Below are positions 8,954 through 16,873 of a DNA stretch of 64,000 nucleotides, in pieces; the first letter of the stretch is position 1, and every line of letters starts with the position of its first letter. The position numbers were made by a program, and so were the translations under genes. The stretch is from Phytoactinopolyspora limicola (GTDB lineage: Bacteria; Actinomycetota; Actinomycetes; Jiangellales; Jiangellaceae), in NCBI RefSeq assembly GCF_011320225.1, contig NZ_JAAOEN010000002.1, forward strand, positions 434,584-498,583, given 5' to 3'. The notes under the pieces were generated by a model. The model saw only the letters and a program-made list of their open reading frames with translations. It did not search any database and was not told the DNA's origin.

Positions 8954-9539
8954 GCAGGAGTCGCAGACACCCGGGCAGCGCAGCCACCTCCTCCCCGCCA
9001 TTGCCATCGGGCTCGTGGCGGGCGTGCTCGCTGGTGCCCTCGACTGGAACTCCAGCCGGGAACCCGCGGACGAACGGCCGGATCGCAGCTGGGCCACCCG
9101 GCAGGAACTGGCCGACTACGCCGACCTTCCACCGGCCGACGACCGCATCCTCGAGGCCGCTGCCGCGTTGGAGGAGGCACCGCTGTACGTCGATCCGGCG
9201 CTGTCCCACATGTTGCCGCCCGACGAGCGGGCCGCGGTGATCGAGGCACTCGACGCGGGGCCGCCGATCTACGTCGTCATCGCCCCGTTCATCCGGCAGG
9301 ACGGCATGGGTGGCAACACCGACGCCGCCGTGATCGCACTCTCCGACGAGGTCGGCCGGGACGGACACTACGTCATCATCGATCAGGACCGGCACGCGTC
9401 GTCGGTGGACCGCTACGGTGACGCGCTCACCTGGCTCGGCGCCTCCGTCTACGATGGTCGCTTGTCCAGCGTCATCCCCCGGATGTACCCGCCGGATCGT
9501 CGTACTCAGTGGATCCCCGAGGACAATGATGTCGACTGA
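8940..9539 (+). CDS. Short membrane-anchored paralogue 2
   Basis: A 199-residue product with one N-terminal transmembrane helix (HLLPAIAIGLVAGVLAGAL). It carries only the extracytoplasmic domain of its neighbours: EEAPLYVDPAL, PIYVVIAPF and VGRDGHYVIIDQD. The second helix and the Cys-containing C-terminal block of paralogues 1 and 3 are absent, so it looks like a domain-only family member rather than a broken gene. The ATG at 8940 follows GGGAGG and overlaps the previous gene by 14 bp; the next gene overlaps its end by 11 bp. Function unknown. Confidence 0.75.
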   Translation: MSPDEQESQTPGQRSHLLPAIAIGLVAGVLAGALDWNSSREPADERPDRSWATRQELADYADLPPADDRILEAAAALEEAPLYVDPALSHMLPPDERAAVIEALDAGPPIYVVIAPFIRQDGMGGNTDAAVIALSDEVGRDGHYVIIDQDRHASSVDRYGDALTWLGASVYDGRLSSVIPRMYPPDRRTQWIPEDNDVD

Positions 9540-10641
9540 TCGCGTCGCCTCCATCGCCGACCACCTCGCAGAGTCGCCGGTGTACGTCGAGCCTGGTGCA
9601 CTGCCCGCCGAACATGTTCAGTCGATCACCGAGATGGTCGAGGACTCTCCCGTCCCTATCTACGTGGTGTATCTGCCGCTGCGCTACGACGACGAGTTCA
9701 ACGGCAGCGCCGGGCAGTTGCTCACCCTCGTCCACGACCAGCTCGGTGCCGACGGCGTCTACGTGTCGATCGATTCGCTGGACGTGCTCACTGCCCGCAC
9801 CCACGGCGTATCCAGCCAGTACGACGCGGCGCGGGTCGCGCATCAAGAGGACACGCACGTCGGCAAGATCGAGCGGTTCGTGGAACTGGTCGCCACGGGC
9901 ACCGGCGAGCAGGCCTACCGAGAGTTGCGTGACTCTCGTTCGTCGAGTTCGTCGGAGTCGTTCACCGAGGGTGTCGCGGCGGCGGCCGGCGGTGTCGTGG
10001 TCTTCGCCGTCGTCGGCGCCATTATCTGGGCCTTCGCCTACCGGGCCAAGATCCGGCGGGACAGCCGGCGAGTAGCCCGGGCGTACAGCGTGCCGGCCCA
10101 TGTACTCGACGCGGTTCGTGGTGCCCGCTCGGAGGCCGTCACCGAGCAAGCCCGCAGCACCATCCTGGCCCTCGGAGAGGAGCTGGAGCGTACCGACGTT
10201 CCTCCCGGCGGCAGCGCACTAACCGAGTATCGGGCCGCGTTGGACGCCTACGACGCCGCCGGACGCACCCTGGACCGGCAGCAGAACCTCGCCGACATAG
10301 TCGGCGCGCTGGTACTGGCCGAGACCGGTGAAGCGCACCTGCGGCGCACCGCGGGCCGCGACGCCCTGCGCCGGCGCCCACGGCCCCGGCCGTGTTTCTT
10401 CAATCCGCTCCACGGCGCTGCCCAGCGCGACGTCCGGCTTCCCGGCAGCGCTGCCGGGTCGGTAGGTGCGTGCGGCGTCTGCGCCGAGCAGGTGGACAGC
10501 GACGTACAGCCGGATACGCTCCAGGTCACCGTCGGCGGCCAGGACGTCCCCTACTACGAGTCCGGCCTGGAGCCCTGGGCGTCCACCGGCTACGGCGCAC
10601 TCCGCGCCAACCTCGTCGAACGTGTCCTCACCGGCCAATGA
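9529..10641 (+). CDS. Membrane protein, paralogue 3
   Basis: A 370-residue member of the same family as the two preceding genes. It has AESPVYVEPGAL, PIYVVYLPLRYDDEF and LGADGVYVSIDSLDV in the N-terminal domain, one central transmembrane helix (GVVVFAVVGAIIWAFAY), then a charged helical stretch and the C-terminal PCFFNPLHGAA, CGVCAEQV and STGYGALRANLVERVL. There is no N-terminal signal peptide, unlike paralogue 1, so its N-terminal domain may be on the cytoplasmic side or exported another way. ATGs at 9526 and 9529 are both possible after GAGGA. Function unknown. Confidence 0.75.
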   Translation: MSTDRVASIADHLAESPVYVEPGALPAEHVQSITEMVEDSPVPIYVVYLPLRYDDEFNGSAGQLLTLVHDQLGADGVYVSIDSLDVLTARTHGVSSQYDAARVAHQEDTHVGKIERFVELVATGTGEQAYRELRDSRSSSSSESFTEGVAAAAGGVVVFAVVGAIIWAFAYRAKIRRDSRRVARAYSVPAHVLDAVRGARSEAVTEQARSTILALGEELERTDVPPGGSALTEYRAALDAYDAAGRTLDRQQNLADIVGALVLAETGEAHLRRTAGRDALRRRPRPRPCFFNPLHGAAQRDVRLPGSAAGSVGACGVCAEQVDSDVQPDTLQVTVGGQDVPYYESGLEPWASTGYGALRANLVERVLTGQ

Positions 10642-10689
10642 ACCTCGTGGTGGTGGCCGGTCCAGGTCGCCGGGTCAGCGCGGCTGACG

Positions 10690-11529
10690 TCATCGGCGCC
10701 CGTATCGTTGCTCAAGCCACCTGACGGCGAAGGTGACGATGCCAGCGGCGTCGACAAGAACACTGGGCGCCTGGCCGATCTGGCCCTGGTTTCCCGCTCC
10801 GGTGGCGAGATACTCCTCGACGATGAGCCGAAAGTAGTCGTCCGCTGGCCCCTCGACAACTGGATCGCTGGTGTCGAACTCCTCGACCGTCCGCCAGGTC
10901 ACCCCACCCGCCGGGCTGAGGAGGGGGTATTCGACCCGGACTCGGCGTTTGCCGGGCAGATCGGCGAGATGTTCGGCATGGTGCAGAAGGGTCATCGTGT
11001 CGAGTGGTGCACCCACCATCACCACCTGGCCGCCCGTCTCGACCAGCCGTGCGAACGGTGATCCTTCCCCGTAGCCGAAGTCAAGAGGGTGCGAGGTGAC
11101 GAACTCCTCCGCGCGTGCGCCGAGGGCGGCCACCGATGCACCGGGGTTGCCGCTGCGCCGCACGCCTGGCCGGGTCCCGATGGTCGCGGCGATGATGCCG
11201 TGGCTGCGGGATGGACGGGCGGTCGCCGGGTCGAAGGGCGGCACGTGCGCGCGCAGATGATCCACGACCCGACCGTCGTCATCCCAGATGTCGACCGCAA
11301 GCTCCCAGTCCTGATAGCTCAACAGCGTTCCGTCGGGTCCGATGACGTCGAGGACCGCGTCCACGAGGGTGTCCGGCCCGCCGAGAACCGGTCCGACGCG
11401 GCTGAACGCAGCGTGGATCATCACCGCATCACCGGCGCCCAGGCCGAGGTCGCGGATGTCTTCGGCGAGCCTCGATCGGGTCAGCACAGTGGACTGTGGT
11501 TTCTCGTCCATGGGTTCATTCTGGGCCAT
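10690..11529 (-). CDS. AAC(3)-family N-acetyltransferase
   Basis: A 279-residue member of the aminoglycoside 3-N-acetyltransferase family, acetyl-CoA dependent and cytoplasmic. Recognisable blocks are VMIHAAFSRVGPVLGGPDTL, GPDGTLLSYQDWE, SRSHGIIAATIGTRPG, GNPGASVAALG, FGYGEGSPFARLVETGG and the MTLLHHAEHLADLP segment holding the active-site His. Many chromosomal members of the family act on unknown amines, so aminoglycoside resistance is possible but not shown. The ATG at 11529 is chosen because homology begins just after it; its ribosome binding site is weak and an internal ATG at 11511 is an alternative. It converges on the membrane-protein run. Confidence 0.85.
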   Translation of the reverse strand: MAQNEPMDEKPQSTVLTRSRLAEDIRDLGLGAGDAVMIHAAFSRVGPVLGGPDTLVDAVLDVIGPDGTLLSYQDWELAVDIWDDDGRVVDHLRAHVPPFDPATARPSRSHGIIAATIGTRPGVRRSGNPGASVAALGARAEEFVTSHPLDFGYGEGSPFARLVETGGQVVMVGAPLDTMTLLHHAEHLADLPGKRRVRVEYPLLSPAGGVTWRTVEEFDTSDPVVEGPADDYFRLIVEEYLATGAGNQGQIGQAPSVLVDAAGIVTFAVRWLEQRYGRR

Positions 11530-11650
11530 CGTGGCTTCTTGCTGCGCATACACCGGCGGCTCAATGTGGTGCCGCGGAACATGATGGCCGGTGTCCGACG
11601 TTATGGGCTGACACGTCTCCAATCAGGTACCCGCCATCGAGGAGTGCCCT

Positions 11651-12049
11651 ATGCCGCCCCTGTCCGATCACGCCCGTTCGCTGTTCTCCCGGCCGATACT
11701 CGGCTGGGCCACCGCGATCCGTCCCGACGGCTCACCACACAACTCCGTGGTCTGGCTGGACGTGGAAGACGACGACACCGTGCTGTTCAACACTGCCCTG
11801 GACCGTGCCAAGGAACGTTTCCTGCGGCACAACCCGACGGTGTCGGTGAGCGTCCTGGATCCCGACCACCCCTTCAGCTGGGCCAGCGTCAGCGGCGCGG
11901 CGACGTTTAGCGCCGACGACGGCGCCGAGGTGATCAACCAGCTGGCGCACAAGTACACCGGGCAAGACTTCCGGGACCTGGCCGACGACGAACGACGGGT
12001 TACCGTCCGGATCAAGGTGACACATCTCGTGGAGCAGACCGGCCCTTGA
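11651..12049 (+). CDS. PPOX-class flavin/F420-binding protein
   Basis: A 132-residue pyridoxamine-5'-phosphate-oxidase-like split-barrel protein. Features are the early WATAIRPDGSPHNSVVWLD strand pair, the RAKERFLRHNP cofactor-phosphate segment and the WASVSGAATF strand. Length and the absence of a C-terminal PNP-oxidase extension fit the actinobacterial F420- or FMN-dependent reductase subgroup rather than pyridoxine metabolism. The substrate is unknown. It is transcribed alone, divergently from the AAC(3)-family gene. Confidence 0.8.
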   Translation: MPPLSDHARSLFSRPILGWATAIRPDGSPHNSVVWLDVEDDDTVLFNTALDRAKERFLRHNPTVSVSVLDPDHPFSWASVSGAATFSADDGAEVINQLAHKYTGQDFRDLADDERRVTVRIKVTHLVEQTGP

Positions 12050-12126
12050 GTCCCCTCCCCCCTCACCGGTCCCCCCCTCACCGGTCCCCCCTCACCCGTG
12101 ATCATCGCCCCATTTCTGCCCCCGCT

Positions 12127-12188
12127 CCCGGTGATCGTCGCCGGATTTGGGTCGCCATAGCGACACGATTCTGCCGACGATCACCGGG
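12127..12188. terminator. Inverted repeat downstream of PPOX gene
   Basis: Perfect 14-bp arms, cccggtgatcgtcg (12127-12140) and its complement (12175-12188). They lie in the convergent gap between the PPOX gene and the next minus-strand gene. The flanking 12054-12100 stretch has two tandem copies of a CCTCACCGGTCCCC unit. Probably a bidirectional terminator. Confidence 0.5.
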
Positions 12189-12250
12189 GTGGAGCGACAC
12201 GATCCTGCTGACGATCACGGGGGGCAGGGGGTACGGCGGCCGCCGACGTT

Positions 12251-12580
12251 TCATGCCGCATGCCAGGCGCGGGCGAGCGCGTGCACCGTTCGAGCATCGG
12301 CGACACCGTCAGCCCGCAGGTCACGGCCCCGCTGGAACACGGCCACGGCGCGTGTCGTCGCCGGATTCGGCCGGCCGGTCGCCTGGTCCGGATGCAGGCG
12401 GCCGAGTTCGACGAGGATCCGTTGCAGGGACGCCGGGTCCGCGTCGGGGTTGTGCGCCCACCCGGATAGCCGACTCGACGCGGTCTCAAAGGCGGCGCGC
12501 AATGCGGCGAGGATGCGCGGTAGCCAGGTTGTGGCGCGCTCCCGCTCGGCTGGGACGACCGGTATGGCGTGGGTAACCAT
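12251..12580 (-). CDS. Small peptidoglycan-binding-like protein
   Basis: A 109-residue protein without signal peptide or transmembrane helix. The C-terminal half (LQRILVELG, then ATTRAVAVFQRGRDLRADGV and DARTVHALAR) has the pattern of a peptidoglycan-binding domain 1 helical repeat. The N-terminal half is a helical region rich in Arg and Ala of no known family. The ATG at 12580 is strongly supported by AGGAGGG 5 nt upstream. With no export signal, a wall role is uncertain. It is a single gene. Confidence 0.65.
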   Translation of the reverse strand: MVTHAIPVVPAERERATTWLPRILAALRAAFETASSRLSGWAHNPDADPASLQRILVELGRLHPDQATGRPNPATTRAVAVFQRGRDLRADGVADARTVHALARAWHAA

Positions 12581-12907
12581 GGTGCCCTCCTGTTCAGTGC
12601 GACTGACACCATCCATCGTGCCGGGGCAGACCCGTCAAAACGTCTGGCCGGCGGATGATTCACCAGGTCAGACCCGTCTGGCCGGGGTATGACCCGCAGT
12701 CACGGAGGGTCAACCCGGGGCATGAGCCACCCCTGATGATCAACACCAGGGTCGACCCCGACGCCTAGGCCCGGAACACCGTCACCCGCGCCGAACCCAA
12801 GGCCCGGAACGACGTGCCTGAAGCGGTCAACCGGCGCGATGACACGTGGTGTTCTTCACCCCGGACCGGATGTAGCACGCGATCAGCAAGAAGTGGATGA
12901 TGGAGGT
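12581..12907. other. Intergenic region with degenerate repeats
   Basis: No gene seen. The 12,620-12,700 stretch holds two imperfect copies of an AGACCCGTC...CGTCTGGCCGG element. The last bases provide the GATGGAGGT ribosome binding site of the next gene. Divergent promoters for the genes on either side must lie here, but I could not place them. Confidence 0.4.
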
Positions 12908-14155
12908 ATGTCGAACGCGTGGGACGAAGCCGGGCAAGCACTACGCAACTCACGCCTCTATGTCCATCCCGACGCCGAGGCCGAACTGGCGGCGGCCGAC
13001 ATCCCTTTCACCTCCGGTGACCAGAACGAGGCCCGCTCACATCTCGACGACGCCGCGGTGCCCATCTGGGTTGCCATCCTTCCGGTCGAGGCGAAGGCCG
13101 CCAGCCGCGCTCCGCGCGATATCGCTAATGCTGTCGGGCAGCAAGGTACCTACGTCGTCTTCCTCAGCAACGGGGAGGGTGACGCCGTCTCAACCGCTAT
13201 CAACGGCGTCCGCCAGGTCGCCCACGGCGCGGCCGACTTCGGCACCAACACCCTGGAGTTGATCGAGCACAGCGTCAACCAGATCGAGCGGTTGGCGGAG
13301 AACCAGGCCGGTGCGGGCACCGGAGCCGGGGGCGCCACCACCCGCCCGCGCGGCGGCGGTGGCGGGATGCTGCCGCTGGCCATCCTGGTAGCGGCCGGTG
13401 GTGGAGGTTACCTGCTCTACCGCCGCAATCGGCGCAACCGCGAACGGGTCGAACTCGACCAGGTGCGTAATGCCCTCGACGAAGACATCACCGCCTACGG
13501 CGAGCGCCTGTCCGAACTGGACCTGGACGTGCAGGCAGACTCGGCCGTCCCGATCGAGGCTCGGCAGGAATACGGCCGAGCGCTCGACCTCTACGAGAAC
13601 GCGAAGATGTATGCCGACCGGGCCGAGAAGGCCGAAGATCTCAAGCCGGTCACCAACGCACTCGAGGAGGGCCGCTGGCTGCTCGGCTGCGTCCAAGCCC
13701 GGATGAGCGGCGACTCCCTGCCCGAACGCCGCTCGCCGTGTTTCTTCGACCCCGGTCACGGCCCGTCGGTCGAGGACGTGTCGTGGGCGCCGCCCGGCGG
13801 TGTGCCGCGCCTCGTTCCGGCGTGCGCTGCCGACGCCATGCGGGTTAAACAAGGGCTGGACCCGGACGTCCGCCTCGTCCGCGCCGGCGACGGTGAGCGC
13901 CGCCCGTACTGGGAGGCCGGTCCCGCCTACGGCGGCTGGGCGGCCGGCTACTTCGGCGCGGTCCTGCCGGCCATGATGGTCGGCACCATGCTCGGTTCGG
14001 CGATGGCCGCGCCAATGGCTTACGGAGCTGGTGCCGGTGGTGAGGGTGGCGGCGACTTCGGCGGCGGATTCGACGACGGTGGCGGCGACTTCGGCGGCGG
14101 ATTCGACGGTGGCGGCGGCGACTTCGGCGGCGGATTCGGCGGCTTCGAGTTCTGA
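12908..14155 (+). CDS. Membrane protein with Gly-rich tail, paralogue 4
   Basis: A 415-residue relative of the 7.6-10.6 kb membrane proteins. The N-terminal domain shows SRLYVHPDAEAEL, PIWVAILPVEAKA and VGQQGTYVVFLSN. A Gly/Arg linker precedes a single hydrophobic helix (GMLPLAILVAAGGGGYLLY), then a charged helical region and PCFFDPGHGPS, the counterpart of PCFLHPLHG and PCFFNPLHG. A second hydrophobic stretch (YFGAVLPAMMVGTMLGSAMA) and a tail of repeated GGGDFGGGF units end the protein. Gly-rich tails of this kind occur in TPM/YgcG-type membrane proteins. The ATG at 12908 follows GATGGAGGT. It is separated from its paralogues by three unrelated genes. Function unknown. Confidence 0.75.
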   Translation: MSNAWDEAGQALRNSRLYVHPDAEAELAAADIPFTSGDQNEARSHLDDAAVPIWVAILPVEAKAASRAPRDIANAVGQQGTYVVFLSNGEGDAVSTAINGVRQVAHGAADFGTNTLELIEHSVNQIERLAENQAGAGTGAGGATTRPRGGGGGMLPLAILVAAGGGGYLLYRRNRRNRERVELDQVRNALDEDITAYGERLSELDLDVQADSAVPIEARQEYGRALDLYENAKMYADRAEKAEDLKPVTNALEEGRWLLGCVQARMSGDSLPERRSPCFFDPGHGPSVEDVSWAPPGGVPRLVPACAADAMRVKQGLDPDVRLVRAGDGERRPYWEAGPAYGGWAAGYFGAVLPAMMVGTMLGSAMAAPMAYGAGAGGEGGGDFGGGFDDGGGDFGGGFDGGGGDFGGGFGGFEF

Positions 14156-14187
14156 CCGCCTGTGACGGCGGCAGGTGCGTACGCCGC

Positions 14188-14430
14188 ATGACACCCGAGA
14201 CGGTCTCGGTGCTCGCGGCCCGTCAACAGCCTCCGGACGACGGCGAGTTCACCTGCGACGATGCTGATACCGCGGCGATGGACAGCCAGCTCATCCGGCC
14301 ACTATCACTAGCGGTGTGGGAAGACCGGCTCCTGGTGGCTGACTACGGTTGCCACAGCGTCCTGCAGTTGCCGCTGCCGACCAACAACAGCTCGATCGTT
14401 CCGACAGCCCAAGCGCTGCCCCCGCGATAG
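14188..14430 (+). pseudogene. Possible beta-propeller gene remnant
   Basis: An 80-codon open frame whose middle (RPLSLAVWEDRLLVADYGCHSVLQL) reads like one blade of an NHL-type beta-propeller. Neither the rest of a propeller nor a clear ribosome binding site is present. It fills the 350-bp convergent gap between paralogue 4 and lpdA. It may be a decayed fragment, or chance; I would not treat it as a functional gene. Confidence 0.25.
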
Positions 14431-14506
14431 ACAGCCGACGGAACACTCGTCGTGCCGAACACGGGAGACCGCGTGGGACTGACGCCTACCGCTACCAGCG
14501 CGCTGC

Positions 14507-15883
14507 TCAGCCGCGGTGCCGCAGCCGGCGAGCAGCCTCGGCCACCGAGCCGGACAGCGACGGGTACACCGTGAACGCGCGGGCCAGCTGGTCGACGGTC
14601 AAGGACGCCTCGACCGCCAGCGAGATCGGGTAGATCAGCTCACTCGCCCGCGGCGCGACCACGACTCCGCCGACGACGATCCCGGTGCCCGGCCGGCAGA
14701 AGAGCTTCACGAAGCCGTCCTTGATGCCCTGCATCTTCGCCCGCGCGTTGGTGGCCAGTGGGAGCTTCACCGCCCGCGCGTCGATCTCGCCCGAGTCGAC
14801 GGCAGCCTGACTCCAGCCCACCGTGGCGATCTCCGGCGCGGTGAAGACGTTGGCGGCGACGGTCTTGAGGTCCAGCGGACGGACCGCGTCGCCCAGGGCG
14901 TGCCACATCGCGGTGCGGCCCTGCATAGCCGCCACCGAGGCGAGCATCAGCACTCCGGTGCAATCTCCCGCGGCGTAGACACCGCGTCCGGAGGTCCGCG
15001 ACACCTTGTCGACCGTGATGAAACCTTGTTCGTCGACCGCTACCCCGCACTCGGCCAGGCCGAGACTCTCGGTGTTGGGCACCGAGCCGACCGCCATCAG
15101 GCAATGTGTGCCTTCGACGGTGCGTCCGTCGGAGAGCGTCACCACCACACCGTCACCCACCCGTTTCACCGATGCTGCCCTCGACCGCGACAACACGGTG
15201 AGCCCGCGGCGGGCGAAAACGTCCTCCAGCACCAATGCGGCGTCGGCGTCTTCGCCGGGTAGCACTCGGTCGCGAGACGATACGAGTACGACGTCGGAAC
15301 CCAACGCGTTGTAGCCGCTGGCGAACTCCGCGCCGGTCACCCCGGAGCCCACGACGATGAGCCGCTCCGGCAACTCCTGGAGGTCGTACACCTGCTCCCA
15401 GGTGAGGATCCGTTCACCGTCGGGCTCTGCGTCGCGCAGTACACGTGGGCGGGCCCCCGTGGCCACCAACGCGACGTCGGCGACGAGTTCGTCGGTGCCG
15501 CCGTCGTTGAGGTCGACCAGGACGCGATCACCGGGAGCGAGCCGTCCAGTTCCGCGGACGATCCGCACACCTGCGCGCTCCACCGTGGCGGTGGTGTCGG
15601 CGGACTGGGCCGCGGCGAGCCGTTGCACCCGGGCATTAACTCTGGCCAGGTCCACCCGCACCGCGTCGTCGCCGAGCACCACGCCCAGCTCGGAGGACTC
15701 CGCGGCGTCGGTGGCGACCTCGGCGGTGGCGATCAGCGTCTTGCTTGGCACGCAGTCGGTGAGCACGGTGGAGCCGCCGACGCCGTCGCGGTCGACGAGT
15801 GTCACCTCCGCGCCGAGTTGAGCGGCCACCAGCGCCGCTTCGTATCCGCCAGGACCGCCACCGAGGATCGCCACACGTGTCAC
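14507..15883 (-). CDS. lpdA: NAD(P)H-quinone/lipoamide-like flavoprotein (LpdA)
   Basis: A 458-residue two-dinucleotide-binding flavoprotein of the pyridine nucleotide-disulphide oxidoreductase family. It has the FAD motif VAILGGGPGGYEAA at the start, a second Rossmann motif VVGSGVTGAEFASGYNALG, the GVYAAGDCTG FAD site and the C-terminal dimerisation domain. The usual CxxxxC redox pair is reduced to one Cys (GGSTVLTDCVPSKT), as in mycobacterial LpdA, which acts as a quinone reductase rather than a true lipoamide dehydrogenase. The GTG at 15883 is used because the Rossmann strand starts directly there; longer in-frame starts have no homology. It is divergent from the purine nucleoside phosphorylase gene. 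Confidence 0.9.
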   Translation of the reverse strand: MTRVAILGGGPGGYEAALVAAQLGAEVTLVDRDGVGGSTVLTDCVPSKTLIATAEVATDAAESSELGVVLGDDAVRVDLARVNARVQRLAAAQSADTTATVERAGVRIVRGTGRLAPGDRVLVDLNDGGTDELVADVALVATGARPRVLRDAEPDGERILTWEQVYDLQELPERLIVVGSGVTGAEFASGYNALGSDVVLVSSRDRVLPGEDADAALVLEDVFARRGLTVLSRSRAASVKRVGDGVVVTLSDGRTVEGTHCLMAVGSVPNTESLGLAECGVAVDEQGFITVDKVSRTSGRGVYAAGDCTGVLMLASVAAMQGRTAMWHALGDAVRPLDLKTVAANVFTAPEIATVGWSQAAVDSGEIDARAVKLPLATNARAKMQGIKDGFVKLFCRPGTGIVVGGVVVAPRASELIYPISLAVEASLTVDQLARAFTVYPSLSGSVAEAARRLRHRG

Positions 15884-15983
15884 CCCGCCATTCTGGCGCA
15901 CGGTCGTGCATCTGGCCCGTTCGGGCGGGGTCGTCGGTGGTGCCAGCGGGCAAACCGCGCCGCGGGACGGTAGCGTCTGCCGC

Positions 15984-16811
15984 GTGTCCGAGAACATTTC
16001 CGCCCATGACCTCGCTCGCTCCGCGGCCAGCCAGCTGGCCGAGCTGACCGGTGTACCGTCGCACGACGTTGCCTTGGTGCTCGGTTCCGGCTGGGGAGGC
16101 GCCGCCGAACTGATCGGCGAGACCGTGGCCGAGATCCCGGCCGCCGACATCAGCGGGTTCACCACCTCCGCCGTGGCCGGACACGCCGGCACCATCCGGT
16201 CGATCCGGGTCGCCTCGGCCGCTGGCGAGCCCACCCGGCATGCGCTGGTCTTAGGGGCCCGCACCCATCTCTACGAGGGGCACGGGGTGCGGGCCGTCGT
16301 GCACGGCGTCCGCACAGCGGCAGCGGCCGGCGCGCGCACCCTCGTGCTCACCAACGGCTGCGGCGGCCTGAACCCGGAGTGGGCACCTGGCACTCCAGTG
16401 TTGATCAACGACCACATCAACCTCACGGCCACGTCGCCGCTGGAAGGCGCCACGTTCGTGGACCTGACCGACCTGTATGCGACCCGGCTGCGGGCGCTGG
16501 CCCGCGAGGTCGATCCGTCGCTCGCCGAAGGTGTCTACGTACAGTTCCGGGGCCCGCACTACGAGACCCCGGCCGAGATCCAGTTCGCCCGGCGTATCGG
16601 TGGCGACCTCGTGGGTATGTCCACGGCGCTCGAGGCGATCGCGGCCAGGGAGGCGGGTATGGAGGTGCTTGGTATCTCGCTGATCACCAACCTGGCCGCG
16701 GGGATCAGTCCGGCGCCGCTCAGTCACGCGGAGGTCCTGGAGACCGGGCAGGCCGCGGCGCCGCGGATCAGCGCACTTCTCGCGGACATCGTCGCCCGCC
16801 TCACCCCATGA
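15984..16811 (+). CDS. Purine nucleoside phosphorylase
   Basis: Phosphorolysis of purine (deoxy)nucleosides to base and (deoxy)ribose 1-phosphate, for purine salvage. The 275-residue product has the trimeric-type motifs: VLGSGWGG at the start, RTHLYEGHG, LTNGCGGLN, RGPHYETPAEI and GMSTALEAIAAREAGMEVLG, plus SLITNLAAG. It starts at a GTG; longer upstream frames run through the divergent promoter. Downstream, the phosphohexomutase and DeoC could process the pentose 1-phosphate and its 5-phosphate, so the three genes look like a deoxynucleoside catabolic group. Its stop codon lies inside the left arm of a long hairpin. Confidence 0.93.
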   Translation: MSENISAHDLARSAASQLAELTGVPSHDVALVLGSGWGGAAELIGETVAEIPAADISGFTTSAVAGHAGTIRSIRVASAAGEPTRHALVLGARTHLYEGHGVRAVVHGVRTAAAAGARTLVLTNGCGGLNPEWAPGTPVLINDHINLTATSPLEGATFVDLTDLYATRLRALAREVDPSLAEGVYVQFRGPHYETPAEIQFARRIGGDLVGMSTALEAIAAREAGMEVLGISLITNLAAGISPAPLSHAEVLETGQAAAPRISALLADIVARLTP

Positions 16812-16862
16812 TCATGAACACTTGTCCGGGTCCTAGCACGGACAAGTGTTCATGATCATGGG
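16805..16862. terminator. Long perfect inverted repeat (23-bp arms)
   Basis: Arms at 16805-16827 and 16840-16862 match perfectly around a 12-nt loop. The left arm contains the stop codon of the phosphorylase gene, and the right arm ends 11 bp before the next start codon. The arm begins CCCATGATCATGAACACTTG, almost the same as the palindrome at 61.6 kb. Probably a terminator or attenuator between two same-strand genes. Confidence 0.65.
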
Positions 16863-16873
16863 ACGATGAGCTG

